Assembly (NCBI RefSeq): GCF_000739615.1
Contig: NZ_BATP01000005.1
Span: forward strand, 1-64,000
Length of the DNA stretch: 64,000 bases
Reading direction: 5' to 3'
Source of the DNA: Haloferula sp. BvORR071
Lineage (GTDB): Bacteria > Verrucomicrobiota > Verrucomicrobiia > Verrucomicrobiales > Akkermansiaceae
The translations under genes were made by a program, and so were the position numbers. Position 1 is the stretch's first letter, and every line of letters begins with the position of its first letter. A model generated the notes under the pieces. It was not told the origin of the DNA, made no database searches, and saw only the letters and a program-made list of their open reading frames with translations. Below, one piece after another: positions 44,562 to 53,363 of this stretch.

Positions 44562-47009
44562 GTGACCCGCCATCTTCTCCTGCCTTTCGCTCCCCTGCTC
44601 CTTTCCATCCCCGCCACCGCCGGGGTGTATGCGCACTACTCCTTCGACACCGATTACTCCGACACCTCCGGGAATGCCCACAATGGCACCCTGGTAGACA
44701 ACGGCACTGTGGGAAACAGCGGGATCACCAGCACCGCCGGTGACTTCAAGTTCGGAGCTGGCGCCATGAACTTCCACGCCGATCGCGACTACATCGACCT
44801 CGGCGCCACGAAGGCCTTCGGCTCCGGCACTCCCTATACCATCGCCTTCTGGGCAAAGAAGGCTCCCGGCGACACCGGCGATGCCGCGACTTGGGACATG
44901 GTGATCGGCGACCGCTCCCAGACGGGCTTTTTCATCGCGCTGAACGATTCGAGCGGCGCCGGCCTGCGCTGGCGCAGCGTGGACAGCACGGCGGCGCGAC
45001 AGGCCGACTTCACGCTGACCAAGGACTACCTCTGGCACCACTACGCCATCGTCGGCTCCGGCACCACCATCACCCTGTATGTGGATGGGCAGCTCTCTGG
45101 CACTCCCGCCACCGGCAAGCAGACCGGCTTCCAGTTCAATACGATCGGCGAGGCTTACCCCACCAACGACTTCGACTTCAACGGCCAGCTTGACGAGGTG
45201 TGGATCTTTGATGAGGCGCTCAATGCCGCTGCGGTGAGCGCCCTCTTCCAATCGAATGATGCGACTGCCGTCCCGCCCTATTCCGGATTCCACTATCGCT
45301 TCGATGGCGACTTCAATGACAGCGGGACCGGCGCAAACAACGCCACCGCTGCGGGTAACGCCACCATCACCACCGAGCCGGCCCTGCTGGTGACCGGCCC
45401 CGGCTCACTCTTGCTCGACGGCACGGATGCTTCGCTGGTGTCCCTCCCCTCCGCCGGAACCTACACTTCCGCGCATCCGTGGTCGGCCGCCTGGTGGGCA
45501 CGCCGCGACGCCATCGGCAGCAATCACGGCATGGTGATGGGCACCGCTGAAAACACCGCTGACTTCATCTGGCTGAATGATTCCTTCACCGGCCTGCGCT
45601 TCCGCTCGTCGGACAACATCAACTTCGACTTCACGGTGGCGAAGGACAGCGATCTCCATCATTACACTCTGGTGGCGGACGGTGCAGGCAGCCTCTCACT
45701 GTATGTGGACGGCCAGCCCAGCGAGACGCTGACGGGCAATACCTCATTCAATGTGGACAGCATCGGCAAGGCCTACCCGACAACCTCGTTGCATTACAAT
45801 TTCCAAGGCACGCTGGATGAGGTCCACCTGATGCCGCAGGCCATGACCGATCTCCAGGTCGCCACCATGTATGCGCAGGAGCATCCGGCGGTCGATCCCG
45901 CTGCGGTGAGCAAGGTGCGGATCGTGCTACTCGCGGGACAATCGAATGCCGATGGCCGGGCCACGATCGCCGACCTGCCTGCCGCCTTCCAAGTGCCGCA
46001 GGCCGATGTGGACTTCTACTACAAGGTGGAGGGCGGCTCCGGCACGCTCACCACCCTGCGCCCCGGGCTCAGCGAGACTTCCCAATTCGGCCCGGAGATC
46101 GTGATGGGTAACCGGCTTGCGGATCTCTATGCAAGCGAAGCGGGAACCCGCGTCGCGATCATCAAGTATGCCAATGGCGGCACCGACCTGAAGACCCAGT
46201 GGAAAGCTGGCGGCAATGCCACCACCACGGGCGATGGCCCGGAGTACGTGACCTTCCAGCAAACTGTCACTGCCGGCCGCGCGGCGCTCGCGGCGAAATA
46301 CCCGGGTGCCACGCTAGAGCTCGACTCAATCGTCTGGATGCAGGGCGAGAGTGATGCGGTCGCGGCTTCGGCGGGCTCCTACCAGACCAACCTCATCACC
46401 TTCATCGCGGATGTGCGGGCGACCTATGGCAGCACGCTACCTTTCGTGATCGCACGCCTCGGAAGCCAACAAACGGCACTGGATAGCACCTATCTGAATC
46501 AAGTGCGTGCGGCGCAGGATGCCGTGGCACTGGCCGATCCGCGAACCGCGATCTTCTCCACCGATGGCTTTGGCATGAACGGCGACGGCTTGCACTTCAA
46601 TGCCAGCGGCCAGCAAGCGATGGGCAGCGCCTTTGCAGAAGAGGCTGCCTACTACGACTGGATGATCTCCACTTTCTCCGCCGCCGACATCAATGCCGGC
46701 CTCGGCGAACCGGATGCCGACCAGGACAAGGATGGACAAAGCAACCGGACCGAGTTCCTGGGTGCCAGCAATCCTACCTCCAGCGATTCGCGCTTCACTG
46801 CTTCTGTCACGCGCACGGGTGCCAGCACCGCCAGCATCCTGTATCCCTCCTCATCATCCCGCTTCTATGCGGTGGAGCAATGGTCGGAAGGCAGCGGCTT
46901 GTGGGAAACAGCCCTGCCTTACGCCAAGGGACAGGAAGGACAAACCACCCGGGCTTTCAACTCTTCCACCGCGGCGGGCATCTACCGCGTGATTTCCAAG
47001 CTGCCGTGA
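44562..47009 (+). CDS. Secreted LamG-LamG-sialate O-acetylesterase-type (SGNH) protein
   Basis: The 815-residue protein begins at a GTG with a signal peptide (LLLPFAPLLLSIPATAG). Two LamG domains follow (residues ~20-230 and 240-450), then a SASA-type SGNH esterase (~455-705): LLAGQSNADGR has the nucleophile serine, WMQGESDA is the QGESD block and DGLHFNASGQ holds the Asp-x2-His pair. These enzymes remove acetyl groups from sialic acids or other sugars. A calcium loop (DADQDKDGQSNRTEF) and a beta domain end the protein; there is no PEP-CTERM tail. LamG1 closely matches that of the preceding gene, 54 bases away. Together with that gene and the ECF/FecR pair it forms one surface module. Confidence 0.87.
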   Translation: MTRHLLLPFAPLLLSIPATAGVYAHYSFDTDYSDTSGNAHNGTLVDNGTVGNSGITSTAGDFKFGAGAMNFHADRDYIDLGATKAFGSGTPYTIAFWAKKAPGDTGDAATWDMVIGDRSQTGFFIALNDSSGAGLRWRSVDSTAARQADFTLTKDYLWHHYAIVGSGTTITLYVDGQLSGTPATGKQTGFQFNTIGEAYPTNDFDFNGQLDEVWIFDEALNAAAVSALFQSNDATAVPPYSGFHYRFDGDFNDSGTGANNATAAGNATITTEPALLVTGPGSLLLDGTDASLVSLPSAGTYTSAHPWSAAWWARRDAIGSNHGMVMGTAENTADFIWLNDSFTGLRFRSSDNINFDFTVAKDSDLHHYTLVADGAGSLSLYVDGQPSETLTGNTSFNVDSIGKAYPTTSLHYNFQGTLDEVHLMPQAMTDLQVATMYAQEHPAVDPAAVSKVRIVLLAGQSNADGRATIADLPAAFQVPQADVDFYYKVEGGSGTLTTLRPGLSETSQFGPEIVMGNRLADLYASEAGTRVAIIKYANGGTDLKTQWKAGGNATTTGDGPEYVTFQQTVTAGRAALAAKYPGATLELDSIVWMQGESDAVAASAGSYQTNLITFIADVRATYGSTLPFVIARLGSQQTALDSTYLNQVRAAQDAVALADPRTAIFSTDGFGMNGDGLHFNASGQQAMGSAFAEEAAYYDWMISTFSAADINAGLGEPDADQDKDGQSNRTEFLGASNPTSSDSRFTASVTRTGASTASILYPSSSSRFYAVEQWSEGSGLWETALPYAKGQEGQTTRAFNSSTAAGIYRVISKLP

Positions 47010-47050
47010 GTAGTGGTCAGGCAGGGTAGATGCCATATGGGTTCATGGCG

Positions 47051-47743
47051 CTACCCTGCCAGAAGCCGCCTGACCCACTCAGGAACTACCTCTGAGGCCG
47101 GCCCCCGCAGGCACTCTTCAAACTCTGCCGACTTTGCTGTTTCGACCGTATTGATTTCCACGGTGCGTGCGCCATAGACCTTCGCCTTGATGGCAAAACG
47201 GGAGGCTGGCTCAACCACGCCCGAGGTGCCGATGGCCGCGAAGATCCCGGTATTCTCCAAAACCGCCTGAATCTGCTCCAGCCCGTAAGGCACTTCACCG
47301 AACCAGACAACGTCGGGCCGCATGCCCATTTCTCGCCCGCATTTGGAGCAAAGATCCTCCGGACTTAGGTCTTCATTGCAGGACGTGACCCAATTGCACC
47401 AGAGGCAGCGCTTCTTGAGCAGCTCGCCGTGCATGTGGACCAGTCGCCGGCTGCCCGCACGCTCATGCAGGTCATCGACGTTCTGGGTGACTAACAGAAA
47501 GTCATCGCCGAGTTCCCGCTCCAGTTCGGCGAGAGCGAAGTGGGCGGCATTCGGCAGCACCGTGGCCAACTGCTGTCGGCGCTGGTTGTAAAAACGGTTC
47601 ACCAAACCCGGATTGCGGCCGAAGCCGATCCGGGTGGCAACCTGATCCACCGAATGCCCTTCCCAGAGTCCGTTGGAATCACGGAAGGTCCTGATCCCCG
47701 ATTCCGCGGAAATCCCCGCACCGGTTAGAACCACGACCTTCAT
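47051..47743 (-). CDS. cobB: NAD-dependent protein deacylase (sirtuin) CobB
   Basis: CobB removes acetyl or other acyl groups from lysines using NAD+, controlling enzymes such as acetyl-CoA synthetase. The motifs are GAGISAESGIRTFRDSNGLW (NAD), TQNVDDLHERAG (Asn/Asp catalytic loop), HMHGELLKKRC (active His), and a zinc site CLWCN with CSKCG. The FYNQRR segment (Tyr and Arg) suggests the class III type that prefers succinyl or malonyl lysines. The length of 230 is normal. It lies 12 bases after the aldo/keto reductase gene, so the two may be co-transcribed. Confidence 0.95.
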   Translation of the reverse strand: MKVVVLTGAGISAESGIRTFRDSNGLWEGHSVDQVATRIGFGRNPGLVNRFYNQRRQQLATVLPNAAHFALAELERELGDDFLLVTQNVDDLHERAGSRRLVHMHGELLKKRCLWCNWVTSCNEDLSPEDLCSKCGREMGMRPDVVWFGEVPYGLEQIQAVLENTGIFAAIGTSGVVEPASRFAIKAKVYGARTVEINTVETAKSAEFEECLRGPASEVVPEWVRRLLAG

Positions 47744-47755
47744 CGCCCGGCTTGG

Positions 47756-48871
47756 TCACCAGTTGTCGCCCAACCCGCGACGGCCGGCGAGAGCCAGCAG
47801 GTCATCGCGCATGGGCCATTCGTCGGGGCGCTCGCTGACCTGGTGACGCTTGCTGGCGCCCTTCAGCATCATGCAGCCGGTGTTGTCGCCGATCTGGCTA
47901 ACCGCCGCGGATTCTTCCGCGCTGAGGCGGATGTCCGGTACGGCCGCGAAGTCACGGATCTGATCTTCAATCGAGCGGGCTCCCTCGCCGGCTTCCTGGA
48001 TGAAAGTTGGTACCACGCTCTCGACCGCGGGCTGGCTGAGATTCCACACTGAAGCGAACTGGATCAGCGAGAGACCGTGCTTTTCGGCAATCGGCTTCAT
48101 GCGCTCGATCTTGTCCAAACCATGATCGACCCAGCCTTCGGCGCGGTAGGAACGGTGATCGCCGGGCTTGAACTGGTGGCCCTTCTTCATGTCGCCATGG
48201 AAGAGGCCGCCGTAGTCGGCCACGCGGGTCAGGACCTTCACTCCCTTCTCCGCACAGACTGGCAGCACGTGACAGGAGGGCCAGGGCTCGAGCGGGTTGA
48301 GAATCAGCATCGCCCAGTCGATGTCGTCGCCGTAGCGCTCAAGGCAGTCGATGATATCCAGCGAGAAGCCGTTCGCTGGTCCCGGTGCGAGGCCGAGGCG
48401 CTCGGCCATGCCTTCCGACTTGAGGGCGCGCAGGCCATCCCAGACCGCATCGCTGGTGTAGCCGGTCTGGTCCGGATTGTGGAGCATCAGCAGGTCGAAG
48501 CGGTCGGTGCGGCAGCGCTCGAGCGACTTCTCGCAAGCCTTTCGCAGGTAGTCCCGGTAGTGGCTCGGCTGGTGCAGCTCGGGATCGGTGAAACGGGGGT
48601 AGCCCTTCGCGCCTTGGCGCTGGCCTTCGTAGAAATCGTGGCCGAGCATCCCGACGAGGCTGTATTCCTCGCGCGGCTTGTCGGCGAGGGCCTGCCCGAG
48701 CAGTTCATCCGCCTTGCCATTGCCATAGACGTCCGCGGTCACATAGGTGCGGATGCCGGCGTCCCAAGCGGTGGCGATGCAGGAGAGGAAGCGGTCCTCG
48801 GGAAGCGTTTCGCCGAAGTGCATGAAGCGCCCGGCGCTCCAGGTGCCGTAAGCCGTGGTGGTCAGATCCAT
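47756..48871 (-). CDS. Aldo/keto reductase-like protein, catalytic Lys not found
   Basis: The TIM-barrel pattern is clear: TYVTADVYGNGKADELLGQA (Asp and Tyr of the tetrad), FDLLMLHNPDQTGYT (His), and SLIQFASVWNLSQPAVESVV plus a C-terminal cofactor-binding IRLSAEESAAVSQIGDNTG. Where the catalytic Lys usually stands (after strand 3, in IxTK) the text reads EYSLVGMLGHDF with no Lys in the expected place. The protein may be inactive or use a different residue, so oxidoreductase activity is uncertain. Its start is placed at MDLTTTAYGTWSAG (371 residues); 12 extra upstream residues look basic and unnatural. Downstream of it lies cobB. Confidence 0.85.
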   Translation of the reverse strand: MDLTTTAYGTWSAGRFMHFGETLPEDRFLSCIATAWDAGIRTYVTADVYGNGKADELLGQALADKPREEYSLVGMLGHDFYEGQRQGAKGYPRFTDPELHQPSHYRDYLRKACEKSLERCRTDRFDLLMLHNPDQTGYTSDAVWDGLRALKSEGMAERLGLAPGPANGFSLDIIDCLERYGDDIDWAMLILNPLEPWPSCHVLPVCAEKGVKVLTRVADYGGLFHGDMKKGHQFKPGDHRSYRAEGWVDHGLDKIERMKPIAEKHGLSLIQFASVWNLSQPAVESVVPTFIQEAGEGARSIEDQIRDFAAVPDIRLSAEESAAVSQIGDNTGCMMLKGASKRHQVSERPDEWPMRDDLLALAGRRGLGDNW

Positions 48872-48971
48872 GCGGAAATCTCTAGAGCGCCCGGCCCGCC
48901 CGGTCAACCGGCTCGCAAAATCCGCGCGACATCCGGGAAAAAATGCCGAATTCCGAAAAGGCAGGGATTTG

Positions 48972-49075
48972 AACAGGAGAAAGACAAGAGAAAGACAGGA
49001 GGAAGAATGAAAAGACCCTCTCCCTTAAATCTCTTAGCCTCAAAACTCCTGCCTTTCTCTTGTCTTTCTCCTGTT
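48972..49075. repeat. 30-bp purine/pyrimidine inverted repeat
   Basis: AACAGGAGAAAGACAAGAGA continues to GACAGGAG (48972-49001) and is matched by its reverse complement at 49046-49075 with a single mismatch over 30 bases. The 44-base spacer is free of genes. All the purines are on one strand, so each arm is a homopurine block. The arms could fold into a long hairpin or be the ends of a small mobile unit; no direct target duplication is visible. The remaining gap (48872-48971 and 49076-49161) holds nothing else I recognise. Confidence 0.8.
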
Positions 49076-49161
49076 AAAAATCTCTTGGATCAGCGCCCGG
49101 AAATCCGGGTCTTCGGCATTCGCTATTGCGCCCTGCCCCGCCTCCAAGGTCTCCTAGCCCC

Positions 49162-49959
49162 ATGGCCGCCACGGAACGCTGGCACGAACGGACCCTGCAG
49201 GATGGCGAATGGCTGCGCGCCGATTTCGGCAACCTGACCCTCGTGGTCCTGAGCGTCTTGGAGGAATGGCGGGTGGCGGCGCTCTACGGCGAGCAGCGGC
49301 GGGTGCTGGACAACCTGAACATGCCCCCGGACGAGCTGCCCTGGCAGCGCTGGGACCGCGGGGTGAAGGACGTGAAGCTGCAATTCCGCCCGGTTTTCCC
49401 CGACCGCCCCGTAATCGTGCGGCCGCGCTCGGCGCTGCACCTCTCACCCCGGGCGAAAGCGAATTTCTTCGTCGGGATCCCCGCCTTCATCGAGCTGAAT
49501 GCCCACAGCGAAGGGGAATACGTGCGGCTGCATGCCTGGCCGAGCGACCCGCCCTCAAATACTTGGCACGGCACGCCGATCTCCGGGACCCTGTGCTACT
49601 CGGTGAAAACCCGCGCACGGCGGCAGTTCATCCCCGATGACTGGCAGGAGCTGTCGATCATTTCCACGGTCGAGATCGCCAACAGCGGCACCCATACCCT
49701 GCCCTTCGAGCGGCTCTTCTTCGAGACCGGCCACCTGGCGGTCTTCGAGCACCTTGGCCGCCTGTGGTCGAACCACGCGCGAATCCGCACGGGCGACAAG
49801 GACGACTCGCTGAGCGGCGTGGTCTTCGGCCAGAAGCCCTTCGGCGATGCGGCCAATGCAGTGGAGCTGACCCCGCCACGGTTGGGCCGGGTGCGGCGCA
49901 GCATGCTGAAGGAGGCTTTTTCCACTTTCCTCGGGGTCAGCCACCCCCACCTCACCTGA
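49162..49959 (+). CDS. Unknown protein, possibly DUF432-like, paired with MscS
   Basis: The 265-residue protein has no signal peptide or membrane segment. It is beta-rich and has the sentence-like motif PSNTWHGTPISGTLCYSVKT, which reminds me of the DUF432 family known mainly from archaea (SxTWFGxxxSGELCY); this is recall, not a check. PVIVRPRSALHLSPRAKANF and FFVGIPAFIELNAHS precede it. Its stop codon lies three bases before the MscS start, so the two genes form an operon. A role as regulator or accessory of the channel is inferred only from that. Confidence 0.65.
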   Translation: MAATERWHERTLQDGEWLRADFGNLTLVVLSVLEEWRVAALYGEQRRVLDNLNMPPDELPWQRWDRGVKDVKLQFRPVFPDRPVIVRPRSALHLSPRAKANFFVGIPAFIELNAHSEGEYVRLHAWPSDPPSNTWHGTPISGTLCYSVKTRARRQFIPDDWQELSIISTVEIANSGTHTLPFERLFFETGHLAVFEHLGRLWSNHARIRTGDKDDSLSGVVFGQKPFGDAANAVELTPPRLGRVRRSMLKEAFSTFLGVSHPHLT

Positions 49960-49962
49960 TTG

Positions 49963-50832
49963 ATGCTGGAATACCTCAACAACTTGTTCTGGAGCAGTCC
50001 GGTCTTGCAGAGAGCGGCACGGGTGCTGGTGATCCTGATCACCGGGGTCCCGATCGTGATGCTGGTCTCGCGGATCATCGCGGGAATCCTGCGCCGGCGA
50101 CTGGGCCAGCAAGGGGGGGATTTGCTGGCAAAAATCGCCCGCTACGGGGGCTATTTACTGGTCCTCATCGCCATCCTGGAGGAGTTCGGCTTCAATCTCG
50201 GGGCGGTTCTAGGCGCGGCGGGAATCGCCGGCGTGGCGATCGGCTTCGCCTCCCAGACCTCCCTCTCGAACCTGATCTCAGGACTCTTCATCGTCGGCGA
50301 GCGGCCCTTTGAGAAGGGCGACATCATTGAGGTGGGGGCCTTCACCGGCACGGTCGAGGAGATCGGGCTGATGGCCCTGACCTTGCGGACCTTCGACAAC
50401 CGCTCGGTGCGGATCCCGAATGAGACCCTGGTGAAGACCAATGTGGTCACCGTGACCCGCTATCCAATCCGGCGGGTCGATCTCACGGTGGGGGTTTCCT
50501 ACAATGAGGCGATTGACCGGGTGATGAAGATCTTGCGCGAGGTCGCCGAACTTCATCCGGCGGTGCTGGACGAGCCTGAAGCGATGATCGTTTTCAACGG
50601 CTTCGGCGAATCCTCGCTGAACTTCATGATCGGCGCCTGGACCATCAAGCAGGACGTGCTGAAGGTGAAGAACGAGCTGCCGCTGCGGATCAAGGAAGCC
50701 TTCGACCGCGAGGGAATCGAGATGCCCTTCCCACACCGGGTGTTGGGCGGCGGCAGGGCAATGGAACCGATCCCGGTGGTGGTGATGGCGGAGAAGAAGC
50801 CTGTGGAGGGCAAGCCGCCGGGAGCTGCTTGA
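49963..50832 (+). CDS. mscS: Small-conductance mechanosensitive channel, MscS family
   Basis: The MscS family opens on membrane tension to release solutes in hypo-osmotic shock. Two or three membrane segments come first (LVILITGVPIVMLVSRIIAG, YGGYLLVLIAILEEFGF), then the pore-lining helix with Gly/Ala packing (GAVLGAAGIAGVAIGFASQT) and the beta domain signature GLFIVGERPFEKGDIIEVGA, DNRSVRIPNETLVKTNVVTV. The 290-residue length is standard. It is directly behind the DUF432-like gene and probably transcribed with it. Confidence 0.92.
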   Translation: MLEYLNNLFWSSPVLQRAARVLVILITGVPIVMLVSRIIAGILRRRLGQQGGDLLAKIARYGGYLLVLIAILEEFGFNLGAVLGAAGIAGVAIGFASQTSLSNLISGLFIVGERPFEKGDIIEVGAFTGTVEEIGLMALTLRTFDNRSVRIPNETLVKTNVVTVTRYPIRRVDLTVGVSYNEAIDRVMKILREVAELHPAVLDEPEAMIVFNGFGESSLNFMIGAWTIKQDVLKVKNELPLRIKEAFDREGIEMPFPHRVLGGGRAMEPIPVVVMAEKKPVEGKPPGAA

Positions 50833-50939
50833 GCCCGCATCTCACCTGGCAGGGAAGCCGCGCGGAGCCGATTTTGCGGATCTGCTAGCGCAAATCTCCC
50901 TTTGCGTCCCCTACCCGGCAGGACGATAAACAGGCGCCC

Positions 50940-53363
50940 ATGCCCGCCGCGCCGCTCCAACCCTTCTTCAAGTCCAAGGGTTGGAAGCCATTCGCTTTCC
51001 AGAAGGAGGTGTGGGCGGCCTATGCGGCGGGGAAGTCGGGCCTGCTACATGCGCCGACCGGTCAGGGCAAGACCCTGGCGGTCTGGTTAGGTCCAGTGGC
51101 GGAAGCGCTGGAGGAAGAGACCAAGCCACACACCTGTGGAGTGATCTGGCTGACGCCACTGCGGGCGCTGGCGCAGGATACATTGCGGGCCTTGCGGGAG
51201 CCGCTGGAGGCGCTGGCACCGAGCTTGCAGGTGGAGGCGCGGACCGGAGACACGTCTGCGGCAGTTAGAGCGCGGCTGCGGAAATCGCTGCCTTTCGGGC
51301 TGGTGACCACGCCGGAGAGCCTGTCGCTGATGCTGACGCATGAAGACACGCGGGAGAAGCTGGCGGGCTTGAAGGCCGTGATCGTGGACGAATGGCACGA
51401 GCTGTTAGGCAGCAAGCGCGGGGTCCAGGCGGAGCTTTGCCTGGCTCGGCTGCGGGCGTGGTTCCCGGCGCTGAAGATCTGGGGCCTGTCCGCCACCTTG
51501 GGAAATCTCGACGAGGCCCGGGCGGTGCTACTCGGTTCCCCGACCCCGCCGGATGCGGTGACAGTGGCGGCGGATCTCAAGAAGGAGATCAAGGTCGAGA
51601 CGATCATCCCGAAGGAAATCGACCGCTTTCCTTGGTCCGGGCACATCGGGACCCGGCTCGCGCCGCAGGTGCTCAAGCAGCTCGACAAGGCGCGGACGAC
51701 GCTGGTTTTCACCAACACTCGATCCCAGACAGAAATCTGGTACCAAGAGCTGCTGAGCTTGCGGCCGGAGTGGGTGGAGCAGATCGCGATGCACCACGGC
51801 TCGCTGGACCCGGCAGAGCGGATCAAGGTCGAGCAGGGGCTGCGGGATGGATCGCTGCGCTGCGTGGTATGTACTTCCTCGCTGGACCTCGGGGTGGACT
51901 TCTCACCCGTAGACCAAGTGATCCAGATCGGCTCGCCGAAGGGGATCGCGCGGATGCTGCAGCGGGCCGGACGCTCCGGGCACCAACCAGGAAAGACCTC
52001 GAAGATTTTCGGGGTGCCGACCTTCGCGATGGAGCTGGTCGAGTTCGCGGCGGTCCGGGACGCGGCGGAGGTCCGCCACCTCGAGGCCCGTCGGCCGCTC
52101 CAGAAGCCGCTCGACGTGCTAGTCCAGCACCTCGTGACCTGTGCGATCGGGGAGCCCTTCGAGGCGGAGGCGATGCGCCGCGAGATCCAGTCGGCCCACG
52201 CCTTCCGCGAGCTGAGCGACCCGGAGTGGGACTGGGCGCTCAGCTTCATCTCCAGTGGTGGCAAGGCACTTGCCAACTACCCGCGCTATCAGAAGGCCCG
52301 GCTTGTGGAGGGCCGCTATACGGTGGACGACAAGCGCCTGATCCAGCAGCACCGGCTCTCGATTGGAACGATTTCCTCCGACCTTAACATCAGCGTCCGC
52401 TTCGCCAGTGGGCAGACTTTAGGGACCGTCGAAGAAGGATTCATCGGACGTTTGAAACCCGGCAGCGTATTCGTCTTTGCCGGTCGCAAATTGGAACTGC
52501 TTCGCCTGCGGGACAAGGTGGCAACCGTTCGAGCATCGAAGGGCGACGCCAAGGGGAACATCGCGGTCTGGGGTGGCAGCAAGATGCCGCTCTCCACCGA
52601 GCTATCCCACGCCACCGCCGCCCGGCTCCGTGGTGAGGGCAAGGCAGCCCCGGAAATGAAGGCGGTGGCCCCGATCCTAGCGATCCAGAAGCGCTGGTCC
52701 GAACTGCCGGATGACCGGACACTCCTGATCGAACATGCCCGCTCGCGAGGAGAAGAACACTTGTTTGTTTTTCCGATGGCCGGGCGAGTCGTGCACGAGG
52801 GTATCGGCGCGCTGATGACCCATCGGATGAATCTGAAGGACAGCGTGACGATCACGCAGAACGACTACGGCTTCTGCCTCACTGCCCGCCGCGGCTTGAA
52901 TCTCGACGAGCAATCCATTCGTTTGAATCTATCGATTGAGAACTTGTTGGGAGACGTGATTGCCTGCCTCAATACCCACGAGCTGGCGCGTCGGCAGTTC
53001 CGGGAAGTCGCTCGGGTAGCGGGGTTGATCCTGCAGAACCTCCCGGGGCGGGCCCAGCGCGGACAGCGTGAAGTGCAGGCCAGTTCCAGACTCCTGTTTG
53101 AAGTGCTGGAGCGCTACGATCCGGGCAACCTCCTCCTTCTCCAGTCCGAGCGTGAAATTCTAGAGAGACAATTTGAGTTCAGTAGCTTGCATGCAGTTTT
53201 GGCGGATATGGAAACAAGGCCCATACACTTGATTGAAACTGAGCATCTCACTCCAATGGCCTTCCCCTTGTGGGCGGAGCGATTGTCGGCAACCTTGTCA
53301 CCCGGCGACGCGGCCACGCGACTCGAACAAATGATTCAAGAGCTCAACCAAGCAGCGAAATGA
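50940..53363 (+). CDS. Ligase-associated DNA damage response DEXH-box helicase (Lhr-like)
   Basis: This superfamily 2 helicase of 807 residues has motif I APTGQGKT, motif Ia WLTPLRALAQD, motif II VDEWHE, motif III GLSATLGN, and motifs IV-VI (NTRSQTEIW, GVDFSPVDQVIQIGSPKG, MLQRAGRSGH). The C-terminal ~350 residues (winged helix and Lhr-like C-domain) match the ligase-associated helicase family rather than the longer Lhr. It unwinds DNA or RNA-DNA in repair with PdeM, an ATP-dependent ligase and an exonuclease in the systems where all four are clustered. Here PdeM follows with an ATGA overlap, but ligase and exonuclease are absent from the window. Confidence 0.92.
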   Translation: MPAAPLQPFFKSKGWKPFAFQKEVWAAYAAGKSGLLHAPTGQGKTLAVWLGPVAEALEEETKPHTCGVIWLTPLRALAQDTLRALREPLEALAPSLQVEARTGDTSAAVRARLRKSLPFGLVTTPESLSLMLTHEDTREKLAGLKAVIVDEWHELLGSKRGVQAELCLARLRAWFPALKIWGLSATLGNLDEARAVLLGSPTPPDAVTVAADLKKEIKVETIIPKEIDRFPWSGHIGTRLAPQVLKQLDKARTTLVFTNTRSQTEIWYQELLSLRPEWVEQIAMHHGSLDPAERIKVEQGLRDGSLRCVVCTSSLDLGVDFSPVDQVIQIGSPKGIARMLQRAGRSGHQPGKTSKIFGVPTFAMELVEFAAVRDAAEVRHLEARRPLQKPLDVLVQHLVTCAIGEPFEAEAMRREIQSAHAFRELSDPEWDWALSFISSGGKALANYPRYQKARLVEGRYTVDDKRLIQQHRLSIGTISSDLNISVRFASGQTLGTVEEGFIGRLKPGSVFVFAGRKLELLRLRDKVATVRASKGDAKGNIAVWGGSKMPLSTELSHATAARLRGEGKAAPEMKAVAPILAIQKRWSELPDDRTLLIEHARSRGEEHLFVFPMAGRVVHEGIGALMTHRMNLKDSVTITQNDYGFCLTARRGLNLDEQSIRLNLSIENLLGDVIACLNTHELARRQFREVARVAGLILQNLPGRAQRGQREVQASSRLLFEVLERYDPGNLLLLQSEREILERQFEFSSLHAVLADMETRPIHLIETEHLTPMAFPLWAERLSATLSPGDAATRLEQMIQELNQAAK

